A DNA stretch of 64,000 nt from Zasmidium citrigriseum (lineage: Eukaryota > Ascomycota > Dothideomycetes > Mycosphaerellales > Mycosphaerellaceae), in contig NHNW01000015.1 in NCBI GenBank assembly GCA_002786025.1, forward strand, positions 806,001-870,000, written 5' to 3'. Of the stretch, positions 20,015 to 30,272 are shown one piece after another. Position numbers and translations under genes: made by a program. The notes beneath the pieces were generated by a model that had not been told where the DNA came from, did not search any database, and saw only the letters and a list, made by a program, of their open reading frames with translations. Within the stretch, counting starts at the first letter, position 1, and every line of letters begins with the position of its first letter.

Positions 20015-21532
20015 ATGCCATCCAAAATCCAGAACGGCGGCGAGCCCTTCTTTGCTGGCCGTCTGTCCAAGCCAATGAGCGAGCTCCTGCGTCAGAACAA
20101 TGAGCTTCCTCGTTTGGCATGGGAGCAGAAGAATATGCCGCATATTCTGCAGGTGGATCTGGCCCATGTGGTGATGTTGCAGGAACAAGGCCTCATTACG
20201 AAGCGGGAAGCCTGCGATTTAGTCAAAGCGCTGCAAGGCATTCAGAAAGGCAAAGCCGGTCAGTTTGTCACCAAGGACGGGTACGGCAGTATGGTCCTTC
20301 AGATCGAAGGGCATCTGGCCAAGCAAATTGGAGAGGATACTGCTGGAAGACTTGCCATTGCGAGGAGTCGTTTGGACCAAGGGGCGACCGTCTGGCGGCT
20401 CAGCGTGAAGGAGCAAATGAGGGATATCACTCTCGAGCTGGCGAAACTGCAAGACACGTTGCTGAGCGTCGCGGCGAGATACAGCAACACGCCTTCGATC
20501 AATTATACTCATCTCCAACAAGCCCAGCCAGCGACATTCGGGCACTACCTCTTAGCATTCCGGGATCGATTGCAGGACTCGTTTGATGCAATGACTCAGA
20601 TCTATGACCGGGTCGATCGATGTCCATTGGGCGGTGTAGGTCTCTCTGGGACCGACTTCAATATCGACCGACACCGAACAGCATATTTGCTAGGCTTCTC
20701 ACAGGTCCTGGACAACTCGAGGCTATGTCGAGATTCCTATTATCAGATTGAAATCATGTCAGCTCTTGCCATGATGATGACATATCTCAATGATCTCTGC
20801 ACCGACCTTCATGTTTACAGCTCCAATGAATTTGGAACTGTGGAGATCGATGACTCGCATACGAGTACGAGTAGTATCTTCCCTCAGAAGAAGAATCCCT
20901 ATGCTCTCGAGACGATCAAGGCCAAGGCTGCTGAGGCGATGGGCTGGACCACTACTGCTTTTGCCATATTTCGAAATGAGGGCACTGGCGATACCGGAGC
21001 TCGAAGCGTCTCTCAATTGGATGGAGCTAGGGACACTTGTGTTTCCATGCTGAGGTTGACATCTGAGGTCATCGATGGGCTGGTAGTGAATGAAGAGCGA
21101 TACGATGGGCTGTTGGAAAACGCCTGGGTCACCACAAACCGGCTGAGCAACATCTTGCTGTCTGACTTCGGCATGAGTTATCGAAGCGCCCATGGAGTCG
21201 TTGCCCGGCTGGTGAAGAATTGCTTGACCAAAGGCATCCCGAAGACTGCTGTGACCGTCGACATGCTTCAAGCCGCCGCTGACGAGATGGAAGTCGAGCA
21301 CATTGCGATCTCACAAGAAGCTCTGACCCTGGCGCTAGATCATAAAGCATTCATCCAGAATTCTCGTAGCTTCGGTGGAATCGGTCCAGATCAAGTGGAG
21401 CGAATGGAAGCCCTTGCAAAGGCACAGAACGCTGTCAACCATGACTGGGTTGCTGGGAAGGAGTCCATTTCCAGAGCCGCAATAAGAAGGCTGGACGACG
21501 TTTGTGTGGCGTTGCAAGCGAGCTCGTCGTAA
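20015..21532 (+). CDS. Argininosuccinate-lyase-like enzyme (fumarase/aspartase superfamily)
   Basis: Intronless, 505 residues from the ATG of MPSKIQNGG at 20015; the same frame runs upstream to 19868, but alignment with the lyase N-terminus favours this start. Superfamily signatures are clear: THLQQAQPATFGHYL holds the conserved His region, LGGVGLSGTDFNIDR follows, and TSSIFPQKKNPYALE is the mobile catalytic-Ser loop of argininosuccinate lyase (SS-PQKKNP). The family splits C-N or C-O bonds with release of fumarate or a similar acid. Its genomic setting, with a porter on one side and a Zn2Cys6 regulator 36 bp away on the other, points to a specialised catabolic paralogue rather than the housekeeping arginine enzyme, which is inference. 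Confidence 0.85.
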   Translation: MPSKIQNGGEPFFAGRLSKPMSELLRQNNELPRLAWEQKNMPHILQVDLAHVVMLQEQGLITKREACDLVKALQGIQKGKAGQFVTKDGYGSMVLQIEGHLAKQIGEDTAGRLAIARSRLDQGATVWRLSVKEQMRDITLELAKLQDTLLSVAARYSNTPSINYTHLQQAQPATFGHYLLAFRDRLQDSFDAMTQIYDRVDRCPLGGVGLSGTDFNIDRHRTAYLLGFSQVLDNSRLCRDSYYQIEIMSALAMMMTYLNDLCTDLHVYSSNEFGTVEIDDSHTSTSSIFPQKKNPYALETIKAKAAEAMGWTTTAFAIFRNEGTGDTGARSVSQLDGARDTCVSMLRLTSEVIDGLVVNEERYDGLLENAWVTTNRLSNILLSDFGMSYRSAHGVVARLVKNCLTKGIPKTAVTVDMLQAAADEMEVEHIAISQEALTLALDHKAFIQNSRSFGGIGPDQVERMEALAKAQNAVNHDWVAGKESISRAAIRRLDDVCVALQASSS

Positions 21533-21568
21533 TTTAAGACAGAAATCGCTCCTTTCGTAACTCCAGGT

Positions 21569-24136
21569 TCAAGACATACCGAAATCATTGAATTCAAACG
21601 ATCCAAACGGATCTTCCCAGTTGAGCCACTGAGACTGTGCCATCGAACATGTTAGCTTCATCATTACGATCCCATAGGTTTTCAAGAACTCACTGCTCCC
21701 ATGGGTTCTGCCATGCTGAGCAAGCCATCGAATGGATCCGCACCGCTGACGGTAGTGTCTTCTTCATATGGAACAGCCTTCAGAAGACTTTATCAGGAGA
21801 AATTAGTACAGTATCTGGAGCCGTGATTCTGGTGCTTCGTACTTCTCTGCTTCTGACGGGTCGCTCATGGCGACTTTGCGAAGGAACATAGTGCCAGCGT
21901 AGCTGGCTTGGCGGATGCCGGAAGAATTATTATCGCTGAAGCGGTGATCAGATAGCTTATCAAAAAGCTGCGCAAGAGAGCTGGCGATGTCGAGATACGA
22001 TGTGTAGACGGCGAGCGTATTGGAGCATGCTTTTATGGCTCGCAGCACTCGGCGGAAAGGGATCGCATCGGGCTTAAGAGCCAGGCACTGCAGAAGAGTA
22101 ATGCCAGTGTAGAAGGAGTTGTACATCTGCACAGCTGACGTATGCGTTTGAGCACGAAAGCAGATCTCCTTGCCGTTCTGTCTTTCGTCAGCCATATCAC
22201 TCTGTTCATGAGATAAGCTTACCTCGCAAGCGTCAGCAGCAATAGTGGCGAAACGAGTGAGAAGGTCAGAGTCGACGGTGTCCCGGCATAACGCTGGGCG
22301 TATGAGCATCAACGCTGTTTGCAAGTACATCGCTTGCGTCCGATCTTCGCTCTGCTGCGGAATCGCTGTTTCGCTTGTTCTTGGGGGAACGTTTCGATTC
22401 CATTCGTCAAGCTCGCCGAGAAATTGCAGTATGTCCTCGCTCGATGGACCAGAAGATGAAGACTTGGAAAGTCTTGAGATCCGTGATTTTAGTCGATAAA
22501 TGTGCAGATGATGTAAGGCGAAGCTCATCTACGGCAACAATTAGGGACGGGTTCTTGGAAGGGCTGGGGATCATACCGAAGTCAATTGCTGGCTGTTCAT
22601 ACGCCAGGCTTCATTCAAGGTAATCGGATCTGTGCAAGTCATGTTTACATTCATCGGTTCCTGCGCATAATTAGCAGTTGCTGATGTTGCGTGCTCTTCC
22701 GCATTCATACACCAACACCTATGTCCCGGTCATCAAGCCCGAACGGCCGCTGGAGAGCCGTAGAAACCATCCTGGTCCATTCATGAGTATATCGAAAGTA
22801 CTAACTCACGCTCAGCATACCTATCGAAGACATAAGTGCACCAAAATGCTCTTTTCCTTGCTTCCCTTTCATGAATGGGGAGCGAAGGATCCGGTTGGCG
22901 GTGATAGCCCTTCTCTATGCAAAGACGTAGGGTCACGCCAACCAGATGCCTGACGTCTAGTTAGAGCGTCCGGGAGGGTAAATCGTCATTCATACCAAGG
23001 AGAAGGCCCGCACTAGTATTGTCAGCGATGTCTCGTGTGGGATGCCGGTGATCTTACAGTAGCTCGGCAGTGGTACTGTATCAGAGCTAGAAGCCCTTGG
23101 ACTGTCTGTAAATCATCTGACTTCAATACAGCATGTAGGCGGGTAATGGCGTGGTCGTAAAATTTCTGAGGAACTTAGCAGTCGTGCTCTGACGTTTCGC
23201 GGAGAGAATATTGACCGTGGACAAATGCTTCATGGTTGGAATCAGCCTTGCGCCAATTGCATAGATGATCCAGATGAAGAAGACCCCTGAGTAGTCAGTA
23301 CATTTGTTAGAGGAGAGAACAAATGCTCGAGGCCTACCGATTTCCGCCGAGGCAGATCTACCAACACAGATTGCCTCTCGCTCCTGGTGCCATTCCCTCG
23401 CCTTGGCCCAATCTACCAGAGGATATCTTGCTTGCGTATAGAGGTATGCAGACTCAAAAAGCGTATCTGCGACCTCAGCAGACGGTAGCTCAGGGCTCGG
23501 TTCGTTTCGGTGGCGAGAAGCAGTTTGGAGCAGAGTGAAAATCGTCACCGGTTCTTCGCTTCCAGCCTGAAGCTGGACTTTCTCTGGGCTTGCTTGCGAT
23601 ATGTCGGGACGAGCACTGGGGTTGATGACGCCGCGGGTTTGGTCCAATGGCGCAGCTGGTGCACCTTGAATGTTGTCCTGAAGCAAGTCTGCGAGGGCGT
23701 CTTGTTGAGTCGGCTGAGAGGGCCGCTGCCTGAGCTCCGCATCACGCTCCCGTAACAGCCGTTCTAGAGAAGCGACTCGCTCTTCAAGAGCAGCCGTATA
23801 GCTATTGACATGAGTGGGAAGACTTCCGGGGCAGTGAAGGGGACTCACGCAACGCCACCAGGACCTCCATCAGCTGAGACGTCGAACACGCACTCCGCGT
23901 CGGCTCTTGTGCATGCTCTGCAACGAAAGCTATTTTCTATTAGTCTATGCCTCACGCAAAGATGAGCAACTTCAATACCCTACAGCACCTCCGTCATCGA
24001 ATTCGCATTTGGCTTTCTTGACTTTGCAGCGGCGGCATGCGTTGCTGCTGCGATGGTTCGAGTTCTGGACAATGCGTCTTCGTTTTGGAGGGTTGCCGTC
24101 TTGTGGTAGGGCGGTGGCAGAATGAGAGATGTCCAT
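21569..24136 (-). CDS. Zn2Cys6 transcription factor with fungal MHR domain, 13 exons
   Basis: Exons on the minus strand: 24136-23979, 23929-23849, 23801-23338, 23286-23216, 23165-23058, 23012-22996, 22949-22821, 22771-22711, 22660-22577, 22528-22223, 22177-21843, 21787-21694, 21634-21569; 657 residues. The binuclear zinc cluster NACRRCKVKKAKC...FRCRACTRADAEC is split by the first intron and followed by a heptad linker (AALEERVASLERLLRERD). The middle-homology part includes VFFIWIIYAIGARL, REARKRAFWCTYVFDR and STALQRPFGLDDRDI. The C-terminus is acidic and aromatic (NWEDPFGSFEFNDF), a likely activation domain. Exon 6 is only 17 nt, and the 45-bp intron at 22178-22222 is in frame, so it could be skipped as an intron. 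It ends 36 bp from the lyase-like gene and probably regulates it. Confidence 0.83.
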
Positions 24137-24158
24137 ACCCTCAATGTCCCGGTCAAAG

Positions 24159-24287
24159 TGGAAGATGCCTCCGGCGATCCCCAACTCTCTAGAGAAGAGC
24201 TAAGAGTGTGACAAGCCCTCGAATGGCTCAGAGTCGCGTGCTCTCGTGGAGACATGAGCTTCCAGTTTGAGCGGAAGAACGAGGGTA
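24159..24287. repeat. Dispersed short repeat, copy A
   Basis: About 130 bp that align with 29922-30053 in the same orientation at roughly 80 percent identity, from tggaagatgcc to gcggaaga-cgagggta. It starts 23 bp upstream of the ATG chosen for the Zn2Cys6 gene and overlaps a possible upstream extension of that reading frame. No terminal repeats or tRNA-like boxes recognised. Confidence 0.7.
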
Positions 24288-25120
24288 TCGTGATGTTGAT
24301 GGCGAGGAGGTGCGGTCAGCGCGTTGGATCTGCCATCCTTGCTCCTTCCTTCCTATTGGACGAACCTCGCGTCACGCTAGCTGCGGTTAGGGGTCAGTGA
24401 ACCTGACGCCTTTCGCCCACTCGGCCGTCTCTCGGCCTGTTCATCAACCTCGACCTCTTTTCCATCAACACCTGCGATGAAATCGCAAGGACATGACGAA
24501 CGCAAGCTGTATCTGCCAAGATCAATCTTCGATCGACCAACCTCGAGCATGAGGCTCAAAAATGCGGCGAAATCGAGCCAGGCCTCTCCATGCACGCGCA
24601 GGCTATAGAACACCTCTCCCACCTGCGAACGCCTTCCTTTAAGCCAAGACGACCCTGAAGAGGCTCTGTTACGCACATCCTGACGTCGTTTGTCTCACCG
24701 ACCGCCAGCAACACTTTGTCCATCTGCCCAGCGAACGCAGAATGAAGTCATACGCCCACGAGTCAGGCGTTGGGCTCGACCTCAGGGATCAGCGCCCACG
24801 AGTCAAGCAAACAACCACGGCATCCTTCTTCCAGTCTGCCATGTCAGCCACGATCTGGACGACATCTGAACTTGCTCTCGGTATCAGGTAAGTCAATTTG
24901 GCCATCACCGCTTCAATGGCTGAAGTCAAGAGCCATGGCGCTCCGTGAGAACCTTCAGCTTGACTCGATGATGCGGAGGGGATGGGAGAGCTGTGTATAT
25001 ACAGACAGAGCCTCCCTCGCCCGCGTAGAGGAGAAGAGAGGTCTGTCAGGCAACAATGGACCGTGATTGGGGTCCTTTTCCGTTTGTTTGCTTTGCATTG
25101 AGTACTAATCAACAGGTAAT
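24288..25120. other. Intergenic, 833 bp
   Basis: It lies between the divergent regulator and CFEM-receptor genes. A 99-codon minus-strand frame (24676-24377) is open but has no recognisable family, so I do not call it a gene. Confidence 0.4.
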
Positions 25121-26682
25121 ATGCGATCCACGCTGGGCGTCTTTGCGGTGTTGACCATCGGGTTGATACCCTGGGTCGCGGCACAGCAGTCTGGCGACGA
25201 TGGAAATGCAGCAGCTCTGGCAGCGCTGCCGTCGTGTGCGGTATGTTAGTTAGGGTCTTGACGCTGACAGCTGCTGACCTTGGCGTGCAGTCCACTTGCT
25301 TGAATCAAGTGCTGCAACAGTCAACATGCGATGTGAACGAATCCTGCTTCTGCACCGATGCCACATTCAATCGAAACATTGAGGACTGCATCTTGTCATC
25401 ATGCCAGCCGGATGAGCAACTGGCGGCAGCGAAGTCCCAAGCAAGCATCTGCAACTACCCGGCGCGAGACCGATCACACCTTGTATCCAGCGTACTATGG
25501 AGTCTGTTTGCAGTATCAACGCTTTTTACACTCCTCCGGATTCTTGCTCGATGGCCGCGCCTAAGAGGAGCTGGCTACTATTGGGACGACTGGACGCTTT
25601 TGCTGTGCTTTCCATTTGCGGTGACCATCGCAGTGGCCGTCAGCTTTGACATCAAAGCCGGGTATGGACGAGATGCATGGCAACTGAGCGTTGACCAGGT
25701 TGAGAACTTCCTATACTGGTTCTACATCTGCCAGCCTCTCTACCTGGTCGTCATCTTTGGCAGTAAACTATCCTTGGTCCTACTCTACCTCCGCACCTGG
25801 CCCGACAAATGCATGACCAAGTTCCGAATGGCCTGCTGCTTCACAGTCGTCGCCTTGACCCTCACCATTATCGCCACCGTCTTGGCCACAGTCCTGCAAT
25901 GCCTTCCTTTCCGCTACAACTGGGACATGGTAGCCGCGGAAGCCAACTCACACTGCACCGACCGCGTCGTCCAGGTCTACGCCATAGCAGGTATCAACAT
26001 CGCATTCGACATTATCGTCCTGTCCCTACCAATACCCAAGATTCTAAGACTGGACTTCTCCAACACCCGAAAAGCCGGCCTCTGCCTCGTCTTCCTCACC
26101 GGATCCATCGTCACCATCTGCTCTGGCATCCGCATCATGTACATGGATAAGTTCGCCAACAGCGCCAACGTCACGTGGGACTACACCGAAATCGGCATCT
26201 GGAGCATCATCGAGGTCTTTCTCTCCATCATATGCGCTTCCATGCCGCCGACAGTGGGGCTCATCAAGCGCGGAATTGACTTCGCTCTCAACCGAGTCGA
26301 AGCCATCGAGACGACCTCCCTAGACTCCGACAGCCAGCATGACCCGGAGATGGCTCGCGTTCTCGCCTTGGGACTGTCGCATAGCTGTGCGTGCTGCTCG
26401 AGGGACCAAGAAAAGCCTTTCTATCCCAGCTCTCTCTATCCAGCGTCGCCGTTCTACCCCAGCTCGATGAAGGGGTCCGAGATCAGCAAGCCGCCGTCAT
26501 TGATGACTCGCGGCTCGGACTTGACTGAGGACGGTGTCAGTATGCGTGGACCATTAGACCTGGAGAGTCAGACTCTTGCTCAAGTCAGAGAAGAAGTCAC
26601 ATGGGAGACTGCGGCTCCCCAACTCGCGCAGGTATATAAGCCGGAGCAGGTCCGTGTGAGATACGTGCCTGCGAGGACGTAA
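25121..26682 (+). CDS. CFEM-domain seven-helix (Pth11-like) receptor protein
   Basis: Exons 25121-25240 and 25291-26682 flank a 50-bp intron and give 503 residues. Order of parts: a signal peptide (LGVFAVLTIGLIPWVAAQQ), a CFEM domain with all eight Cys (LPSCASTCLNQVL through SQASIC, residues about 37-93), then seven membrane helices of the fungal rhodopsin-like type (ending EIGIWSIIEVFLSIICASMP), then a Ser/Pro-rich cytosolic tail of about 150 residues. The intron falls inside the CFEM domain between its first two Cys. The family includes Magnaporthe Pth11, needed for surface sensing; ligand and coupling here are unknown. An unspliced frame would lack the signal peptide. Confidence 0.9.
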
Positions 26683-26804
26683 AGCAAAGCATCCCTATGA
26701 GCATAACGATGTACAGTAACGAAAACATCATGAGCATACGAAATATAACGAAGTCATGACAATCCATACCTCATCTATCTCTATCCCCTCCCCATATTCT
26801 CTTT

Positions 26805-27806
26805 CTAATGCGTATGATCCCCACACCCAAACCCCACCGCCGCCCGTCTCCTCTGCGCAGCCGTCAACGGCCTGGGAGCAGGTAAAAGATCCCTCCCACT
26901 CAAATCCACCGTCTCAAGCACCTCCTCCCCAGCTTCCCTCCTCACCTTCTTCCCAGCACTCTCCGCCGCAATAGCATCCAACCACTTAGCCAACCTATAC
27001 CCGCCCTTCGCAATCTGCAACTCCACCGTCCCAACCGCAGAATCATAATAATCAGGATACAATTCACTGTTCTCAAGCTCATCCCAACCATCCGGCGCAA
27101 CGACACTACAAACATAAGCATTCGCGTCCGTGGCCCATTTCATCGCACTCCCCTTAGGATCTGAGACATCGAGACCGGAAATCCAGGAGGCTTTCTGTTT
27201 GGTGTAGTTTCCCGAATCGATTTGTTTGATTAGATCGTTGGCCCAGGATTTTGCGTCGGAGAGACTATATCCGCCGACGAGTTGTTCCGGGATGGAGGTA
27301 TCCCACGAAGCGTGGAGGTTTGTGTCGTCGCCATCAAAAGTGACATCGATCCCGTTGCCGCCGAGTTCGTAGTTCTCGTCGTGGAGCGGTTGGGTTATGT
27401 CGCCTAGGAAGTGGACCAGGAAGCGGAGAGCGTAGTTGACTTGGGTTGATGAGAGGGAGGTGGACTGAACACGTTGAGTGTAGTTTGCGATGGCGGAGAC
27501 GATGCAGCCGCCGTCTGTGCAGTCGCGGTCGTAGTCTACGCCGCAGGAAGAGGGAGGGTCGTCTTGTGCGTCGATGAAGTGGTAGGGTGCGGAGAATTTT
27601 CCTGCGGTTGTGTAGCGGTAGGAGTCCGCCCAGCTGGCGACGTTGGCGAGGTAGTCGGTCGATGTGTCGGAGAGGATGTTTTGGGCCCAGGTTTTTGTCG
27701 CGCTTTTGACGTAGTGGGTGGCGATGTAGGCGACTGTTTCGTGGCCGAGGGAGCCCCAGGCGTGCACGCCTGTTAGGCCTGTGGCGAGGAGGAAGAGGGA
27801 ATGCAT
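26805..27806 (-). CDS. Secreted S1/P1-type zinc nuclease
   Basis: Intronless, 333 residues with a signal peptide (MHSLFLLATGLTGVHA) that cleaves just before WGSLGHETVA, whose Trp amino group and His bind zinc in this family. Other zinc-binding elements are present: ASWADSYR, APYHFIDA, FLVHFLGDITQPLHDE, GGNGI and NLHASWD. The six Cys expected for disulphides include those in SSCGVDYDRDCTDGGC. The C-terminus carries about 50 extra residues after the nuclease fold, rich in Arg and Glu and ending CGDHTH. These enzymes degrade single-stranded DNA and RNA outside the cell and scavenge phosphate. Confidence 0.93.
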   Translation of the reverse strand: MHSLFLLATGLTGVHAWGSLGHETVAYIATHYVKSATKTWAQNILSDTSTDYLANVASWADSYRYTTAGKFSAPYHFIDAQDDPPSSCGVDYDRDCTDGGCIVSAIANYTQRVQSTSLSSTQVNYALRFLVHFLGDITQPLHDENYELGGNGIDVTFDGDDTNLHASWDTSIPEQLVGGYSLSDAKSWANDLIKQIDSGNYTKQKASWISGLDVSDPKGSAMKWATDANAYVCSVVAPDGWDELENSELYPDYYDSAVGTVELQIAKGGYRLAKWLDAIAAESAGKKVRREAGEEVLETVDLSGRDLLPAPRPLTAAQRRRAAVGFGCGDHTH

Positions 27807-28378
27807 GGTTGGAGATAGAGTTTAAGATGTGATCTGCAGGATTCAGAGATGGCCATCAAGGTGGAGGGTGAGTGAATGAATTTATATCTTCTGTCCTCTC
27901 TCACACATCTTCGCACCTGCCTATCATCATCTAGTCCAATCTCTCTTGCTCCCTCGTGATGCTTGTCTTGACCAAGCATTCAAGTACAAAGTCTCACACG
28001 ATGCAGGTCCGGAGGACCTGCCAAGCCGGGGCAGGATCGTCATTATCTGTAGCGCTTCCCTCTCCAATGAAAGCGGCACATGCCAAGCCGGCGGAAGGTA
28101 CTTGAAACCCAAGGGTGTAGATAGTACCGCGGAGGTCGCCTTTGCTCTTTGCGCGGAAGATAATAAGTTTGGACCTTGTCGCTTCATTTGGCCCGGTGGC
28201 CAATATCTGAAGCGAGTTTTGGTCGGATTCGGGAGGGATGGCCTAGCGGTGTCGTACTGCAGTGTGTATAGCGCTCAGCTCAATGCTTTTCGAGCGGTAT
28301 TTCGCATGTTGGCTTCGATAGTGCGCGACCGTACGAACAGGCAATCGCCTATTCGCAAGTTCGTACTTTCATCTGACT
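27807..28378. other. Intergenic, 572 bp
   Basis: It contains the nuclease promoter and the 3' region of the CWC27 gene, both on the minus strand. Long frames on either strand show no domain, and I see no RNA gene. Confidence 0.45.
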
Positions 28379-29863
28379 TCATCTCTTCGACTTGCCCTCC
28401 TTCCCTTTCCTCCTCTCTTCCTTGATAGCTTTCGCCTTCTCCCTCGGATCAATGACCTCAATCTCCTCCATCTTCTTTTTCCACTCCAAATCTTTCCCGA
28501 GAAGATCCTTGGTGAAAGTCAGGGTGTGAGACATCCATCCTGAATCGTCGTCGTCTTCAGCATTCGCATCCACACCATCTTCATCCCATGCTCTGCACGA
28601 CTGGCAGTTGGCGATGAAATGCAAATCGCACAGCTCGACTTCTTCGTCGGCGGGTTCGTTGGTTGGAGGTTCGGCGTCGTGGCCATTGACATTCGGATCT
28701 GACTCCTTTTTGGCGCCGTTGGTAGATGGTGCTTCCTCAGGGAGACCCTCGAGCTGTTGTTTGAAGGCTTTGAACATATCCATTGCGCCTCTTTCGTCCG
28801 TGACTTTGCCTCGTTTCCGTCCCCTTGTGCTCGTGGATGGTATCATGGCTTCCAAAGCACTCTTCGGCTTCTCTTTCTCCTTAGGACCCGTATCGACTTT
28901 CCGCTTCATGCTGGCTTTCAAAGCTGCAATCTCGGCGTTGGTCTGATCGAGTGCCTTTTGTCGCCTGTCATCTTGCTCTTCATCTTCATCCTCGTCTTCA
29001 CTCTCATCCTCTTTCGGTGCAGGAGCCGCTTTTTGTGGCTTCGAAACCTCAACTTCCACCTCCGGCAGAGGCTCCTCCTCCTCCTCTCTCGGCCTCAAAG
29101 GCTTCTTCTTCTGCACCTTCTCCACTTTCACAGGCTCCTCATCCTCCACCTGCACCATCTTCGGATTCGCCTTAGCCTTCTTCATGACCGGCAGTGCAAC
29201 CTCCTCTTCTCCCTCGTCAACCCCAAAGCTCAACACATTCTTGCCCGCCGGTTTCTTCCTCTTCTTCACCTCAGGTTTCTTCCCTACATCACTTTTACTC
29301 CTCGGCGCCTCCCTCACCCTCGCAACCATATCCTCAAAAGGATTCACAAGCACCTCCGCTCCCGTGATCCTTGTAGGGTACAGCGGCCTCTCACTCCCCT
29401 CCCCCTCCACCATCTCCACATCCGCCATCTTCATCAAATTATAGATCGTATCCCCCTCAATGCGCCCGAACATCGTATTCCTCCCTTGTAACTCCGGCGT
29501 CGCGTCCAAAGTGAAGAAAAATTGACTCCCATTGCTGTCTTTCCCTTCATTCGCCATTCCCAGCAGGCCGCGCCGGTTGAATTTGAGACGACTGTGGAAT
29601 TCATCTTGGAAGGGCTCGCCATTGTTTATGGCGCTTATGCCGCCGGAGCCGGTGCCTGTGGGGTCGCCGCCTTGGATGATGAAGCCTGCGACGAGGCGGT
29701 GGAAGATTGTGTTGGTGTAGTAGCCGTCGAGGCAGTGTTGGAGGAAGTTGCGGGATGCGAGGGGGGTTTGTTTTGCGAAGAGTTCGAGGGTGAGGTCGCC
29801 GACGGTGGTGTTTAGGATGACTTTTGCCGTGGGTTGCGGCTCGAGGTTGTAGAGGTTGGCCAT
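28379..29863 (-). CDS. cwc27: Spliceosomal cyclophilin CWC27
   Basis: Intronless, 494 residues. The N-terminus matches the CWC27 branch of cyclophilins: MANLYNLEPQPTAKVILNTT, then TPLASRNFLQHCLDGYY, FHRLVAGFIIQGGDPTGTGS and NRRGLLGMANEGKDSNGSQF (residues about 1-170). A long Lys/Glu-rich, disordered region follows, including LDQTNAEIAALKASMKRK, and the C-terminal helix (WMSHTLTFTKDLLGKDLEWK) is characteristic of CWC27/NY-CO-10. The protein acts in the activated spliceosome. Family members keep the fold but often lack strong prolyl isomerase activity; I did not assess the active-site residues in full. Confidence 0.93.
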   Translation of the reverse strand: MANLYNLEPQPTAKVILNTTVGDLTLELFAKQTPLASRNFLQHCLDGYYTNTIFHRLVAGFIIQGGDPTGTGSGGISAINNGEPFQDEFHSRLKFNRRGLLGMANEGKDSNGSQFFFTLDATPELQGRNTMFGRIEGDTIYNLMKMADVEMVEGEGSERPLYPTRITGAEVLVNPFEDMVARVREAPRSKSDVGKKPEVKKRKKPAGKNVLSFGVDEGEEEVALPVMKKAKANPKMVQVEDEEPVKVEKVQKKKPLRPREEEEEPLPEVEVEVSKPQKAAPAPKEDESEDEDEDEEQDDRRQKALDQTNAEIAALKASMKRKVDTGPKEKEKPKSALEAMIPSTSTRGRKRGKVTDERGAMDMFKAFKQQLEGLPEEAPSTNGAKKESDPNVNGHDAEPPTNEPADEEVELCDLHFIANCQSCRAWDEDGVDANAEDDDDSGWMSHTLTFTKDLLGKDLEWKKKMEEIEVIDPREKAKAIKEERRKGKEGKSKR

Positions 29864-30272
29864 GGTGGGCGGCGCGTATCGCAGTCGTGATGTCGCATGC
29901 AGAAGAAGTTCAGGATTGAAGATGGAAGATGCCTCTAGCGATCCCCAACTTTCTCGACAAGGCTTAAGGGCGTAACAAGCGCTCTAATGGCTCAGACTCG
30001 CTTCTTCTCGCGGAGAGAGCCGATCTGCTAGTTTGAGCGGAAGACGGAGGGTACATGTAGTTCAAGAGATTGATCGAGAGCTTCAAAGTTTCACTTACCC
30101 CACGTGGAAAGCCAAAGCTCGGGCCAGCAAGCCTCTCGAGCTTGTGACCAACCTTGAACGTCAAACCTCACTCTCACTCTCCACCACTCACCACCAAAAA
30201 TACCCACCCACCGTGGCTTCATACGACTCCTCCTACGCCGAGACATTATTTTCTTCTTTTCAGAAAAGCATC
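29864..30272. promoter_or_regulatory. Divergent promoter between CWC27 and GET5
   Basis: A 409-bp gap between divergent starts, with about one third occupied by copy B of a dispersed repeat (29922-30053). Pyrimidine-rich stretches, including ttattttcttcttttcag, lie just before the GET5 ATG. Confidence 0.45.
29922..30053. repeat. Dispersed short repeat, copy B
   Basis: Partner of 24159-24287, same orientation. Shared blocks include tggaagatgcct, cgatccccaact, aatggctcaga and gtttgagcggaaga. It lies 58 bp upstream of the CWC27 start codon, in the same position relative to a minus-strand gene as copy A. It is not affected by RIP-type mutation, as expected for repeats well under the length that triggers RIP. 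Confidence 0.7.

Noticed and set aside
24159..24287. The dispersed repeat as a tRNA, tRNA-derived SINE or 5S rRNA gene
   Set aside because: I could not find A and B boxes, a cloverleaf or a 5S core in either copy.
24377..24676. 99-codon minus-strand frame between the regulator and receptor genes
   Set aside because: No family features, no conserved splice signals and no neighbouring exon; length alone is not enough.
27946..28425. 159-codon plus-strand frame upstream of the nuclease
   Set aside because: No homology recognised and it overlaps the CWC27 3' end; could be chance.
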